Assembly (NCBI RefSeq): GCF_008298035.1
Contig: NZ_CP042910.1
Location: forward strand, 5,595,001-5,659,000
Source: Gimesia maris
GTDB taxonomy: Bacteria; Planctomycetota; Planctomycetia; Planctomycetales; Planctomycetaceae
DNA length: 64,000 nt
Reading direction: 5' to 3'
Shown: positions 10,115 through 19,580 of the stretch, in pieces
Position numbering within the stretch: position 1 is the stretch's first letter
Layout: each line of letters starts with the position of its first letter
Notes under the pieces: model-generated
Databases searched by the model: none
What the model was told of the DNA's origin: nothing
What the model saw: only the letters and a program-made list of their open reading frames with translations
Position numbers and translations under genes: made by a program

Positions 10115-10132
10115 CTGAAAGGTACCTTTCAG
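10115..10132. promoter_or_regulatory. 18-base perfect palindrome upstream of the flp pilin
   Basis: CTGAAAGGTACCTTTCAG reads the same on both strands and lies 30 bases before the pilin ATG (10085, minus strand). It could be an operator for a dimeric regulator or an mRNA hairpin in the pilin leader. Confidence 0.55.
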
Positions 10133-10240
10133 ATTAACGGACCGACAACTGATGAGGTTCACTATCCATAAGCAGGGTCCGATTTATTAAAGCGTACCTT
10201 ACGTTTGACGACTGCTCCGGAAAAAACTCTATCTCCGGGA

Positions 10241-10264
10241 TAAAAAAACGCTGAATCGGCGTTT
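10241..10264 (-). terminator. hairpin with minus-strand T-run, no matching gene
   Basis: AAACGC at 10246-10251 pairs with GCGTTT at 10259-10264; on the minus strand the stem is followed by a run of seven T. This is terminator-like for a minus-strand transcript, yet the DNA to the right (10265-10466) has no minus-strand gene. It either ends a short untranslated RNA or is chance. Confidence 0.4.
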
Positions 10265-10466
10265 CTGTGAGGATTTCCCTGCCTGAATCAGAGGTTATAT
10301 GACTTGCGGGTCTGTTCAGACTGGCATATTTGCTGTCTCCCTGTCACAATATGTGGCACAAAGAACTCCCGACTGTCTTTCATCAGACAGAGACTGGAGT
10401 TAGGTTTATGCGAAATGTATCGCTTATTCCCTTTTTATGAACTTTATTGGACAGGATACAATTGTT

Positions 10467-10685
10467 ATGGCCAAAGAAGAGGCCATTGAAGTCGAAGGTA
10501 CAGTGACCGAGGCACTGGCAAATACTCAGTTTCGAGTCGAACTGGAAAACGGACACCAGGTTCTGGCGCATGTAGCCGGCAAGATGCGAAAACACTTTAT
10601 TCGTATCGTCCCGGGTGACAAAGTCGTGGTCGAGGTCTCCCCTTATGACCTGAATCGTGGACGTATTGTCTATCGAGAACGATAG
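10467..10685 (+). CDS. infA: translation initiation factor IF-1
   Basis: 72 residues from ATG 10467 ([13 protein letters not shown]), exactly the usual IF-1 length; an in-frame ATG 30 bases upstream would add an unconserved extension. OB-fold motifs are all present: [36 protein letters not shown], and the C-terminal [21 protein letters not shown]-1 binds the 30S A-site with IF-2 and IF-3 during initiation. GGACAGGA about 11 bases upstream serves as ribosome-binding site. It is followed by rnhA and recG on the same strand. Confidence 0.98.
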   Translation: MAKEEAIEVEGTVTEALANTQFRVELENGHQVLAHVAGKMRKHFIRIVPGDKVVVEVSPYDLNRGRIVYRER

Positions 10686-10833
10686 TCGCGACAGCGCGAC
10701 CCGCTTCTTTCCCAGAATTCACGAGGGGTGATTTTACGCTCATTTGCAGCGCCCCCCCTGTATTTGTTGTTCGTACCGGGACTCATATTTGAGTCATCGT
10801 TTATTTTTTGCCAGGCGTGCGTTTACCATTATT

Positions 10834-11328
10834 ATGACTGATGATGCAGCAGATCAGGACGCTCTCCCGTTTGTGCAGATCTTTACCGATGGTGCCTGCA
10901 GGGGAAATCCGGGACCGGGAGGCTGGGGAGTGATCCTCAGACATCCTGCTACCGGCACGGAAAAAGAGTTCTCCGGAGGCGAGGCAGTCACGACCAATAA
11001 TCAGATGGAGTTGCAGGCGGTGATTTCGGGCCTGGAACTGTTGAAACGGACTTCCCGTGTGGAGGTGATTACGGACAGTGTCTACGTCGCCAAAGGCTCT
11101 AAAGAATGGATGCCGAACTGGAAAAAAAACAACTGGCGCCGGCGGGAAGGTAAAAGCTGGAAGCCTGTGAAGAATGAAGAGCTCTGGCGGAAACTGGATG
11201 TACTGCTGGAACGCCACGAAGTCCGCTTTACCCAGATCAAAGGGCACAGTGGTCATCCTGAAAATGAACGCTGTGATGAACTGGCAGTGGAGTTTGCACT
11301 CAAGTTACAGAGTGAGTCTGAATATTAG
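10834..11328 (+). CDS. rnhA: ribonuclease HI
   Basis: 164 residues from ATG 10834 ([13 protein letters not shown]); an upstream in-frame ATG at 10744 would add an unconserved Cys-rich tail. Cleaves RNA in RNA-DNA hybrids. All four acidic catalytic residues are visible: [17 protein letters not shown] (first Asp), [11 protein letters not shown] (Glu), [11 protein letters not shown] (second Asp) and the final Asp in ENERCDELA, after the KGHSGH loop. The basic [14 protein letters not shown] handle is also present. Lies between infA and recG. Confidence 0.97.
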   Translation: MTDDAADQDALPFVQIFTDGACRGNPGPGGWGVILRHPATGTEKEFSGGEAVTTNNQMELQAVISGLELLKRTSRVEVITDSVYVAKGSKEWMPNWKKNNWRRREGKSWKPVKNEELWRKLDVLLERHEVRFTQIKGHSGHPENERCDELAVEFALKLQSESEY

Positions 11329-11394
11329 CCTGACAACAGGTAACTCATCACTCCCCTGATTCCTATAACTCGGCTCGAACGGTTGTAGAATACA

Positions 11395-13470
11395 ATGACC
11401 GCATCTCCCCTGGAAACTCCTGTTCAATTCCTTAATGGAGTCGGTCCGGATCGCGGTGAATTGCTGGGAAAACTTGGAATTCAAACCGTAGAGGATCTGT
11501 TGTGGCATCTGCCTCGCAGTGTGCTGGACCTGACCGATGTCCGCCCGGTTAATGAACTGGAAGAAGACCAACCCGCATCCGTCTGTGGCAAGGTCGTGGA
11601 CCTCGATGCCCGCACAATCTCACGCGGCCGGACGATTACTGCAATTCTGCTGGATTGTGGCACCGGGTTCCTGAAGGGAACCTGGTTCAACCAGCCCTGG
11701 GTCATTAAACGGTTTTTCCAGGGACAGTTGCTGATGTTTTCCGGCAAACCCAAACGCCGCTCCGGAAAATGGGAAATTTCTCATCCCCAGTTCCAGGTCC
11801 TGGAAGAAGACCTGGATGATCCACAGGGACTGATCTTACCCCGGTACAGCCTGACCGAAGGTATCAAGATGTATCAGATGCGGCGTTTCGTGCGCGCTGC
11901 GGTTGAGGAATATGCCCAACTGATCCCCGACTATCTGCCGGAAAGTTTTCGTGAGGCGCATTCGCTGATTCCGCTGAGTCAGGCTGTGATCCAGATGCAC
12001 AAACCCCGGACCATGGAGGAATACCATGCCGGTGTGCATCGTGTGATCTACGATGATCTTCTGGAATTTCAACTGGCACTGGCGCTGCGCAGACGACTCT
12101 GGACCTGTGTCGATAATGCACCGCTGGTAAAAGTCACTGCGAAAGTCGATGCCCGGATCCGACGACTGTTTCCATATGATTTTACCGAAGGTCAAAACCA
12201 GGCGATTGAAGAAATTAAAACCGATCTGGCTTCAGGGCGAGCCATGCATCGCATGCTGCAGGCAGATGTGGGCGCCGGCAAAACCGCCATCGCGATTTAT
12301 GCAATGCTGGCCATGATTGCCGGGGGAAATCAGGCGGTTCTGATGGCCCCGACAGAGCTGCTGGCGGTACAGCACTGGGAAACAATCAACAAGATTTTAA
12401 AACACAGTCGGGTGAAACACTGCCTTCTGACCGGCAGCCTGTCTCCCTCTGAACGCAAAGCGACACTGGAACAGATCGCTTCCGGAGAACAACAACTGAT
12501 CGTAGGCACGCAGGCGGTCGTCCAGAAGGATGTCCGATATCATAACCTGGGACTGGTGATTATCGATGAGCAGCATAAGTTCGGTGTGATGCAACGGGCT
12601 CATTTCTCCAGCGATCAGAATACCCCGCATATGCTGGTGATGACGGCGACGCCGATCCCCCGCAGTCTGTGTCTGACGCAGTTTGGTGAACTGGATATCT
12701 CAGTGAATACAGAACTGCCTCCCGGTCGGCAACCGGTAATGACGAGCCGCGTCTCGACAACGCCTCAACGAAAAAAGGCCTGGGATTTTTTAAGGACCCA
12801 GATCGCGGCAGGCAGACAGGCTTATATTGTCTGCCCGCGCATTGACTCCGAAGACGAACAGAATATTCGGTCCAGTGCCGAGGAAGTGTATCGCAAACTG
12901 CAGAAGAGTGAGCTGTCGACGGCTTCGATCGGGCTGGTACACGGCCAGATGGATCGCGAAGAACGGGCCGAGATCATGAGGCAGTTTCACCAGGGAACAA
13001 TTCAGGTGCTGGTCTCCACAACCGTCGTCGAAGTGGGCGTGGATGTTCCCAATGCGACGCTGATGGTCATTCTGCAGGCGGATCGTTTTGGACTGTCACA
13101 GTTGCATCAGTTAAGGGGTCGTGTGAGTCGCGGCCTTCACCGGGGAAACTGTTTTCTGTTTTCTTATACGGAGAGCGAAGACGCATTAAATCGACTGTCA
13201 GTGATGGAGCAGACCACCGATGGCTTTGAAATAGCCGAGGCGGATTTCCAGGCACGTGGTCCGGGGGATATCTTCGGAACCCGTCAACATGGTGAGCTGC
13301 CGCTGCGGGTCGCGGATCTGAAACGGGACGCAGCCATTTTACAGGAAACGCATGAGGTTGCCTTACGACTTGTCGAACGAGGTGAGTTTGACCAGCCCCG
13401 GTTCGCCCCTCTCAAGATTCGCGTGCTGGAGCGATTCGGACAACTGATGGATCTGGGTCAGAGCGGTTGA
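11395..13470 (+). CDS. recG: ATP-dependent DNA helicase RecG
   Basis: 691 residues, full length. Reverses stalled replication forks and branch-migrates Holliday junctions. Layout: N-terminal wedge/OB domain (~1-160, starting LETPVQFLNGVGPDRGELLG), then the SF2 helicase core with Walker A DVGAGKT (~291-297), a DEQH box followed by KFGVMQR, motif III MTATPIPRSL, and motif VI QLRGRVSRG, and a C-terminal TRG-like segment (EADFQARGPGDIFGTRQHG). Starts 66 bases after rnhA and ends 18 bases from the convergent permease gene; no hairpin fits between them. Confidence 0.97.
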   Translation: MTASPLETPVQFLNGVGPDRGELLGKLGIQTVEDLLWHLPRSVLDLTDVRPVNELEEDQPASVCGKVVDLDARTISRGRTITAILLDCGTGFLKGTWFNQPWVIKRFFQGQLLMFSGKPKRRSGKWEISHPQFQVLEEDLDDPQGLILPRYSLTEGIKMYQMRRFVRAAVEEYAQLIPDYLPESFREAHSLIPLSQAVIQMHKPRTMEEYHAGVHRVIYDDLLEFQLALALRRRLWTCVDNAPLVKVTAKVDARIRRLFPYDFTEGQNQAIEEIKTDLASGRAMHRMLQADVGAGKTAIAIYAMLAMIAGGNQAVLMAPTELLAVQHWETINKILKHSRVKHCLLTGSLSPSERKATLEQIASGEQQLIVGTQAVVQKDVRYHNLGLVIIDEQHKFGVMQRAHFSSDQNTPHMLVMTATPIPRSLCLTQFGELDISVNTELPPGRQPVMTSRVSTTPQRKKAWDFLRTQIAAGRQAYIVCPRIDSEDEQNIRSSAEEVYRKLQKSELSTASIGLVHGQMDREERAEIMRQFHQGTIQVLVSTTVVEVGVDVPNATLMVILQADRFGLSQLHQLRGRVSRGLHRGNCFLFSYTESEDALNRLSVMEQTTDGFEIAEADFQARGPGDIFGTRQHGELPLRVADLKRDAAILQETHEVALRLVERGEFDQPRFAPLKIRVLERFGQLMDLGQSG

Positions 13471-13488
13471 TTCTGTCCCGCTTAATAC

Positions 13489-14655
13489 TCAGGTCTGAAC
13501 CCGGTTCGTGAACCAGGCGGCAAGTGTTCCGTTCGTTATTACGGGAAACCAGGCTGCCTGATCTGGTGAAATCAGCTTTGTGGACCCCATATAAAGGAAA
13601 CACTGCGAAATTCCGAACAGGCCTCCCATCACACAGGCACAGATCGCGATATTCAGGATCAGACTGCGACTTTCTTTGCGCAGTACAAATGGAATTGAAA
13701 TCAGTACGGCAATCAGGTTCATGATCGGACGCGTGAGTCGGGAATGCAGGTCCAGTTTCTGTTTACGAATCGATAAATCACTGAAAGAAGGATTATTGAT
13801 GCGGGCAATCAGATCCGAAGTCGAGATCAATGAACTGAAATTGCGATTACAGAGTTGATCACAGCCCACATCCGTCACAATAAATATCTCATTCGGCTCA
13901 GGACCGGGCTGGATTATTTCTCTGGCAAATTCAGCAATCTCCAGCTCCTGATAACTCGGGGTAGCCTGCTTCAGCAACCAGCCTCCCGGTCTGGTTTGGG
14001 TCGGGGTCTGATAGATCGCGGTGTCAGACTTGACGGTGACGAAATCATGAACCATCGGTTTAGACAGAACAAACTCTGCATTTTTCATTTTCTGTTCAGT
14101 CAGGAATACTTCCTGACCGTTGATCATAATCCGTGTGCTGAAATCATAAACGGGCTCGACAAACTGAGCAGAGCTTGCCATGTCTCCACGTTCCGCCTGA
14201 AGCTTATCCGCAATGGAAGGAATGATGACTTCCTGGTTCAGACACATCACACAGTTAACAATAATCGTTGCCATAGCCAGTGGTATGGCCAGGCGGTATG
14301 TAGGAATGCCGGCTGAGAGAACGGGATTCAGTTCTCCGTGACGCACCATCAGGGAAAAGACAACGACTCCAGCCAGTACGGAAAGAATCGGGCTGATCAT
14401 GTCAAAAAAGAGCGAAGATTGATAGAAGTAGAATTCAAGCATAATCCAGAGCAGGCTGGTCGATGCGTTCTGATCGACCTCAAGACCGTTAAGGTCATTC
14501 GATGAGACTTTTTCTGCTCCTGCCTGAAAGCCATCGATGTTCGTAAATCCGTCAAAAACTACGTACAGGCCGTAGGTTGCGATGAATCCGATCACGAATA
14601 CATGGAAGTATCGTTTGAGCAAATAGCGGTCGAAGGTCGTAAACACGTTTCCCAA
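13489..14655 (-). CDS. LptF/LptG-type permease (YjgP/YjgQ family)
   Basis: 388 residues. The architecture fits the membrane subunits of the lipopolysaccharide-export ABC transporter: N-terminal FDRYLLKRYFHVFVIGFIATYG (first helix), two more helices around LFFDMISPILSVLAGVVVF with the MVRHGELNPVLSAGIPTYRL cytoplasmic coupling loop, a ~150-residue periplasmic beta-jellyroll (~140-290), and three C-terminal helices beginning RLTRPIMNLIAVLISIPFVLR. It would move lipopolysaccharide from the inner membrane toward an LptC/A bridge. No lptB or second permease is adjacent, so I leave F versus G open. Confidence 0.88.
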   Translation of the reverse strand: MGNVFTTFDRYLLKRYFHVFVIGFIATYGLYVVFDGFTNIDGFQAGAEKVSSNDLNGLEVDQNASTSLLWIMLEFYFYQSSLFFDMISPILSVLAGVVVFSLMVRHGELNPVLSAGIPTYRLAIPLAMATIIVNCVMCLNQEVIIPSIADKLQAERGDMASSAQFVEPVYDFSTRIMINGQEVFLTEQKMKNAEFVLSKPMVHDFVTVKSDTAIYQTPTQTRPGGWLLKQATPSYQELEIAEFAREIIQPGPEPNEIFIVTDVGCDQLCNRNFSSLISTSDLIARINNPSFSDLSIRKQKLDLHSRLTRPIMNLIAVLISIPFVLRKESRSLILNIAICACVMGGLFGISQCFLYMGSTKLISPDQAAWFPVITNGTLAAWFTNRVQT

Positions 14656-15077
14656 TCGTTGACTGTCACTGAGCTAAGAAACTGGTTTCAGGGGCGCGTA
14701 TTACATCGCAATCGGGGAACCGGGTCAATATCAGGAAACAGCCCTGGAATCCGAATGTACATTCGCTACGGCCGTTTGGTTTTAAACGTCCAGTACGTAA
14801 AACGGGCTCCTGGTCAGGAAATTCAGAAAATCCGAAGAAAAGACGCCATCTTAAGTTACTGGAAAATTTTGACTTATGTATTAATTTCTTATTTTGAAAG
14901 TTTCCAACTCTCGACATTTAATTCACGTAGTGAATAATACCTGTGTGTAGCTTTGATGCAAAACTGAAAATATCTGGTCATGTTTCCAAATTCTTTAGCC
15001 AAATTAAAAGCTATGTTTTGGGAGAATCGACTTTTGAAGTTGCTCACCGAATATGATCTTTATGAGGGGACGAGAGA
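14656..15077. other. divergent intergenic region with an inverted repeat
   Basis: 422 bases between the permease (minus) and the zinc-finger gene (plus), no gene seen. It contains the palindrome GAATGTACATTC near 14751 and the inverted repeat ATTCAC-GTA-GTGAAT at 14921-14935, embedded in an AT-rich stretch. Both could be operators; no -10/-35 pair is convincing. Confidence 0.45.
14921..14935. promoter_or_regulatory. inverted repeat, possible operator
   Basis: Two 6-base arms ATTCAC and GTGAAT with a 3-base centre, ~140 bases upstream of the DksA/TraR-type gene, in AT-rich DNA. Confidence 0.35.
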
Positions 15078-15530
15078 GTGGTACGAAAAGACGCAATAAT
15101 CAGGTTGCACAAGCAACTGCTGAATAGACGTGATGAACTGAAGAAGCTGGTGAGTGACAGTTCAGAAGGTTCGTCGGGCAGCCAGTCGTCCGTTGAGGAC
15201 AGTGGTGATGCTGCGATTCGCGAACGCCGCCAGGATCTGGAATCCCATCTGGCCGAGATTGAATACAAGGAGCTGATGCAAATCCGCCGAGCGATCTCGC
15301 TGATTCAGGAAGGCCGTTACGGTCACTGCGAAAGCTGCAATAAAAATATACCGATTGCACGGCTTAAAGCAGTTCCTTATGCGATGTTTTGTGTCAGTTG
15401 TGCAGAACAGCGCGAATCAATGGGATTATCCACTCATGATGTTCATGGCGATTGGGAGAACGCATACGAATTCGAAGGACGGCTTAACGATCAGGAAGTC
15501 AGAATTCACGATTTGGATCTCGAAAAATAG
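15078..15530 (+). CDS. TraR/DksA-family zinc-finger regulator
   Basis: 150 residues from GTG 15078, preceded by GAGGGG. Residues ~5-75 form the coiled coil; its tip has DSGDAA (D41, D44, A46), matching the DxxDxA motif that DksA inserts into the RNA polymerase secondary channel. The C4 zinc finger is complete: C84 and C87 (GHCESC) with C105 and C108 (MFCVSC). The C-terminal ~40 residues are acidic and unlike DksA. Expected to modulate initiation, perhaps with ppGpp; the target promoters are unknown. Stands alone. Confidence 0.88.
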   Translation: MVRKDAIIRLHKQLLNRRDELKKLVSDSSEGSSGSQSSVEDSGDAAIRERRQDLESHLAEIEYKELMQIRRAISLIQEGRYGHCESCNKNIPIARLKAVPYAMFCVSCAEQRESMGLSTHDVHGDWENAYEFEGRLNDQEVRIHDLDLEK

Positions 15531-15665
15531 TATCCCCTTCCGATAATAATGCCAGAGGGTTCTAACAGACTGATTACTGTTTTCTTCTCCCCCGAATGAG
15601 ACAGCCCCTCATCACTGACATTCATTGGGGAGAGATTCATAATAATCAGTCACCTGATCCCTGGT

Positions 15666-15696
15666 ATTACCAGTGCCGTTGCCGGTCACTGGTAAT
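15666..15696. promoter_or_regulatory. 10-base perfect inverted repeat upstream of the HtrA-like gene
   Basis: ATTACCAGTG at 15666-15675 and CACTGGTAAT at 15687-15696 with an 11-base loop. It lacks a T-run, so a terminator for the preceding gene is unlikely. Lying 99 bases before the protease ATG, it may be an operator or leader hairpin. Confidence 0.45.
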
Positions 15697-15794
15697 CAAA
15701 TCGTCCGGCACTGGCGAAGGATTGCCTCATTTTGCCGTAGCTATAAATAGCTAAATCGCAAAAAGATCCTGGGTCACGCTGAGAGATTTGCATC

Positions 15795-17318
15795 ATGAAG
15801 AATCGATACCCCCTGGTTTTCGTCTTTGGTCTGGTTGTTTCCGTTTCACTGTGGAATACCTGCTTTGATTCCCCGCTGTCATCGAATCAGCTGGAAGCAA
15901 AGGTTCCTTCCCAGTCGAACCCCCGGCAAGCGCATTCCCCACTACTGCCCTCTACTTCTCCCCTGCATGAAGGCAGCCGTCATCTGGCTAAAATCGCCAA
16001 ACTGGCTACCCCGAGTGTCGTTCATATCCAGTGTGAACGTCAGACGCCACGCGGTGCAGTGGAAGAAACCGGTTCGGGTGTGATTGTCAGAGGTGAAGGT
16101 ACCTCCGGTTTATATATTGTGACCAACCGGCATGTGGTGCGAGACTCTGAGGGGACCTCCATTTCCATCTCCCTGCATGATGGTCGTGTGATACATCCCC
16201 AGCAGAAATGGGAAGACAAAGATACCGACCTGGCAATTCTGAAAATCGGGATTACCGATGTGACACCTGCCGACTGGGGCGACAGCGACAAGCTGGACAT
16301 TGGACATATGGTACTGGCGATGGGCAGCCCGTTCGGATTAAGTGAATCGGTCACCCTGGGAATCATCAGTGCCAAAGGCCGGCGTTCCCTTCAGTTGGGC
16401 AGCGGATCGGAAGTTCTCAATCAGAACTTTCTGCAGACCGATGCGGCCATCAATCCTGGTAACAGTGGTGGACCGCTGATTGATCTCGAAGGTAAAATCA
16501 TCGGCATCAATACAGCCATCGCATCAAACAGTGGCGGTAACGACGGGATTGGTTTCAGTATCCCCAGTAAGCTGGTACGTCATGTGTTCAACCAACTGGT
16601 AAAATATGGCCAGGTTTACCGGGCCTATCTGGGTGTGCAACTTGATCCGGAATTCAGTATTGCAACTGCGGGCCGCTTGAAAATGGACCGTGTACGGGGA
16701 GCCCGGGTTGTGAAAGTCATTTCAAATACGCCGGCGTCTCGTGCCAACCTGAAGTACGATGACATCATCCTCAGTTTTGGTGGCATCGATGTCCTCGACC
16801 AGAACCATCTGATCAATCTGGTCAGCCTGACCCCCATCGATAACAGGGTCAGTGTGGTCCTGTTACGTAGCGGCCGAAAGGTCAATGTAATGGTGGAACT
16901 GGCCAATCGTCGTATTCTGGACGAACTCGAACGGAAGCAGAAAGAGACTCAACAGTCACGGCGTCCGGGTACCTCGGCTGCCCCCATGAGCTTCCAGAAA
17001 ATAAAAAACACGACTGCAAATGATGTTTTATCCGGTCTGCAGGTCCATGCGATGAACGCAGACCTGGCTACCCAGTTGGGATTTGAGGCCAATCAGACCG
17101 GGTTACTCATTATGGATGTGGATCAACAGAGTTCACTGTCTAACGTGGTCAAACTGTATGATGTCATTGAGGAAGTCGCCGGAACCCCGGTCAACAGCCT
17201 GAACGATTTTCGACAGGTTCTGGAGCAGACTAAATCTTTGGATAGCCTGGTCCTGAAAATTTCGAACGGCAAACCGGGTCAAACACATCATCAACTTGTC
17301 ATCTGGAAGAGAAATTGA
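15795..17318 (+). CDS. HtrA/DegP-like serine protease with two PDZ domains
   Basis: 507 residues. An N-terminal hydrophobic segment (~5-20) exports or anchors it. The trypsin-like domain (~65-270) has the full triad: H113 in TNRHVV, D145 in DTDLAILK and S224 in NPGNSGGPL. PDZ 1 follows at ~275-372 (YLGVQL, NTPASRANLKYDDIILSFGG) and a second, more diverged PDZ at ~410-500 after a charged linker (ERKQKETQQSRR). Such proteases degrade or refold damaged proteins in the periplasm. A strong bidirectional terminator follows its stop. Confidence 0.95.
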   Translation: MKNRYPLVFVFGLVVSVSLWNTCFDSPLSSNQLEAKVPSQSNPRQAHSPLLPSTSPLHEGSRHLAKIAKLATPSVVHIQCERQTPRGAVEETGSGVIVRGEGTSGLYIVTNRHVVRDSEGTSISISLHDGRVIHPQQKWEDKDTDLAILKIGITDVTPADWGDSDKLDIGHMVLAMGSPFGLSESVTLGIISAKGRRSLQLGSGSEVLNQNFLQTDAAINPGNSGGPLIDLEGKIIGINTAIASNSGGNDGIGFSIPSKLVRHVFNQLVKYGQVYRAYLGVQLDPEFSIATAGRLKMDRVRGARVVKVISNTPASRANLKYDDIILSFGGIDVLDQNHLINLVSLTPIDNRVSVVLLRSGRKVNVMVELANRRILDELERKQKETQQSRRPGTSAAPMSFQKIKNTTANDVLSGLQVHAMNADLATQLGFEANQTGLLIMDVDQQSSLSNVVKLYDVIEEVAGTPVNSLNDFRQVLEQTKSLDSLVLKISNGKPGQTHHQLVIWKRN

Positions 17319-17391
17319 TTCTCTGACAGCGGATTTCATCGGAACCATCTTTGATGGAAGCGGTCTCTCTCAACCTGATTCGCTTCAATAA

Positions 17392-17426
17392 AAAAACCCG
17401 GTCAGCAGATCACTGACCGGGTTTTT
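17392..17426. terminator. bidirectional terminator between the protease and DUF11 genes
   Basis: A 14-base stem (17392-17405 with 17413-17426) has GC core CCCGGTCAG and A/T tracts on both sides, with a 7-base loop. It serves the protease gene on the plus strand and the DUF11 gene on the minus strand, which converge here. Confidence 0.93.
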
Positions 17427-17456
17427 ATTATTTTCAGCAGCCTGAGGCTGTTTCGC

Positions 17457-19580
17457 TTAGTCTTTGTAGAAGCGAGTCAGTTCTTCGAACAGCAGAGGAT
17501 CGCGGATCGAATCGCTGGCGAGTCGAGCCCGGAACCGCTGATTCCCTTCCACAGTACCCCGTACGATTACCTGGTATTGTACCGAATCGCCAGGTGCCAG
17601 ATCTCCCAGAGATTTGAAGACGACCACACCATTTTCAGCAATGTGCTGAGTCGGACCGGTTGCAGTAATCAGTTCCACACCAGGAGGCAGTTCGCAGGAG
17701 ACCGAAACATTCTGTGCTGACTTACTACCATCATTCTTAACAACCACCTTGTAACCGGTTTCTTTACCGATTTCGACAGGATCGTCCAGGTCAGCGATTT
17801 CCAGAACCAGCTGGGCAGTTCCTTCAATTCGTGTCTGAATCTGAGCGTCTGATTTTACGTTGTGTTCAGAAATGGCTCGTACGTGATGCACATAGTTACC
17901 GATGGTTTTGGTTTTTAACTCCAGGTTCACACTGGCAGTTTGACCTGGTTCCATCCGACCAAGAAACCAGCTGATCGTAGAATCTTCCGGATTGAACTGT
18001 CCACCGTGATCGGCATTGACGAATTCAAATCCTTCAGGAATTTTGTGCAAGACGCGAACATTATTCGTAGCAGCAGCACCATCGTTGAGTGTCGTGATGA
18101 CGTACTGAGCACTGCGACCTTTGTAGCGAAGTCCGGGACCATCGATGGCAACCTGAACTTTCGGAGCGATAACATTTACACGAGCCTGTGTCGCCTGAAC
18201 CAGACCACCTTCGGCTTTTGCCTGGACGTTCACGACCTGCTCACCACCCATCACGGCGGCTAAAGCCAGTCGAATGGTTCGCGATTCACCAGGATTGAGT
18301 GATCCCACCTGCATCTGCAGATATTCTGCGGTCACATGTTCCAGTCCCTTGGGAATTTCAGCTTCGAGCACAACATTGTGCAATGTACCAGTCCCCGGGT
18401 TGGAGATGGTGACAGATTGAGAAGCGGGTTCACCGATCATTACATTGGTTGGACCTTTGACGGCAACCTGCAGCATGGGTTCTGCTACCATGAACGATTC
18501 AGCCAGAGCACTGGTTGAGCGAACATTGGCAACAGCAGAAATGGCACCCCGCTGACTGGGAATCATTGAAATCCGGATTACTTTCGTTTCGCCGGCTTTC
18601 AGCGATTCAAATTTCCATTCCAGATGATCACGACTGGAACTGGGAAGAGGTTCCGCATTTGTCAGCCGCACGGAAATCGGAAAGAATGCTTCGACCAGCA
18701 GGTCCTGGGCAGCCTGTTTTCCTTCGTTTTTAATTTCCAGTTCGAATTCACATTCCTGACCTACGTTAATTTCTGTTTTCTTGATCCATTTATGGGTCAG
18801 TTTTGCAGTTGCTTCATCCGAAGCGGCACCCACAGGTTTCACACTGATTTCACTCACACGACGAGTGCTGGGAGACGCACTGATTGTAATTCCGGAAGGT
18901 TGCTCTGTTTTTGGTGCAGCAGCCGCGGATCCAAAAGTCAGATGATGCTTGTTTTCCACAGTCTTTCGATCCGGAATCCGGGGAATGGAAAGGCTGGGAG
19001 TCTGTGGAGCCGATTGACTGAACTCCGTTGGCAGACGGAACTGGTTTTCACGTGAGTTCCCTGCACTGACCTGCTGAATCTTGCCTTGGGCAGATTTCTG
19101 GTTACCCTGCTGAAATTCAGCATGAACAATATTCTGCTTGTCTGACTGTTTTGAATTGAATGTTTCGAAGTGGTACTGTTTTTTTCCACTTTGTGGTTCA
19201 GAATGACCAATCTGCTGGAACTGAGACTGGCTTGGCGCGGGAGTCTCTGTTTTTGCTTTGTTATCCAGTCGGCGATAAGGACGTTCCTGGCCAAACAGTT
19301 CCTTGTAATAATTTGGAACCTGTGAGAGACGTTCTTTGTCAGTCGGCCTGTATTCTGCTGACTGCTCTTTGACAGCTGCATTCTGACGAGGCTGCGAAAT
19401 CGTGATCCGTCCCGTATTATTCTCAGGTGCCTGACCGGAAAAATACTGACTGGAGGACCGGGAAGTGGAAGCCGAATCAAAGGGCGACTTTGATTCGAGT
19501 ATGCGATCATCGGCGGTGGCGATACTCGCACTCATTACCATAGTTGAAAATATCGCGAGCATCTTTTTTCCGCGTCGCAT
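17457..19580 (-). CDS. secreted DUF11-repeat protein
   Basis: 707 residues from ATG 19580, chosen because GGAG lies eight bases upstream and because the signal peptide then starts cleanly (MRRGKKMLAIFSTMVMSASI, cleavage near ATADD). An in-frame ATG at 19646 would add 22 residues. Residues ~25-270 are a low-complexity Gln/Ser/Pro-rich linker. From ~270 onward at least four DUF11/CARDB-like beta-sandwich repeats of ~110 residues follow, each with a pattern such as AQDLLVEAFFP, LHNVVLEAEIPKGLEHV, NNVRVLHKIPEGFEFVNAD and AQNVSVSCELPPGVELI. Probably a cell-surface protein; no anchor is visible. Confidence 0.88.
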   Translation of the reverse strand: MRRGKKMLAIFSTMVMSASIATADDRILESKSPFDSASTSRSSSQYFSGQAPENNTGRITISQPRQNAAVKEQSAEYRPTDKERLSQVPNYYKELFGQERPYRRLDNKAKTETPAPSQSQFQQIGHSEPQSGKKQYHFETFNSKQSDKQNIVHAEFQQGNQKSAQGKIQQVSAGNSRENQFRLPTEFSQSAPQTPSLSIPRIPDRKTVENKHHLTFGSAAAAPKTEQPSGITISASPSTRRVSEISVKPVGAASDEATAKLTHKWIKKTEINVGQECEFELEIKNEGKQAAQDLLVEAFFPISVRLTNAEPLPSSSRDHLEWKFESLKAGETKVIRISMIPSQRGAISAVANVRSTSALAESFMVAEPMLQVAVKGPTNVMIGEPASQSVTISNPGTGTLHNVVLEAEIPKGLEHVTAEYLQMQVGSLNPGESRTIRLALAAVMGGEQVVNVQAKAEGGLVQATQARVNVIAPKVQVAIDGPGLRYKGRSAQYVITTLNDGAAATNNVRVLHKIPEGFEFVNADHGGQFNPEDSTISWFLGRMEPGQTASVNLELKTKTIGNYVHHVRAISEHNVKSDAQIQTRIEGTAQLVLEIADLDDPVEIGKETGYKVVVKNDGSKSAQNVSVSCELPPGVELITATGPTQHIAENGVVVFKSLGDLAPGDSVQYQVIVRGTVEGNQRFRARLASDSIRDPLLFEELTRFYKD

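Larger units (their letters stand above)
10086..10466. other. divergent intergenic region between flp pilin and infA
   Basis: 381 bases without a gene. Besides the palindrome (10115-10132) and the terminator-like hairpin (10241-10264), it contains a CTGTCT/AGACAG hairpin near 10374-10391. Both flanking genes read outward, so at least two promoters must lie here; I could not place their -10/-35 elements with confidence. Confidence 0.5.

Noticed and set aside
10304-10489. 61-residue open frame before infA
   Set aside because: Cys/Trp-rich, no ribosome-binding site, and it overlaps the infA start.
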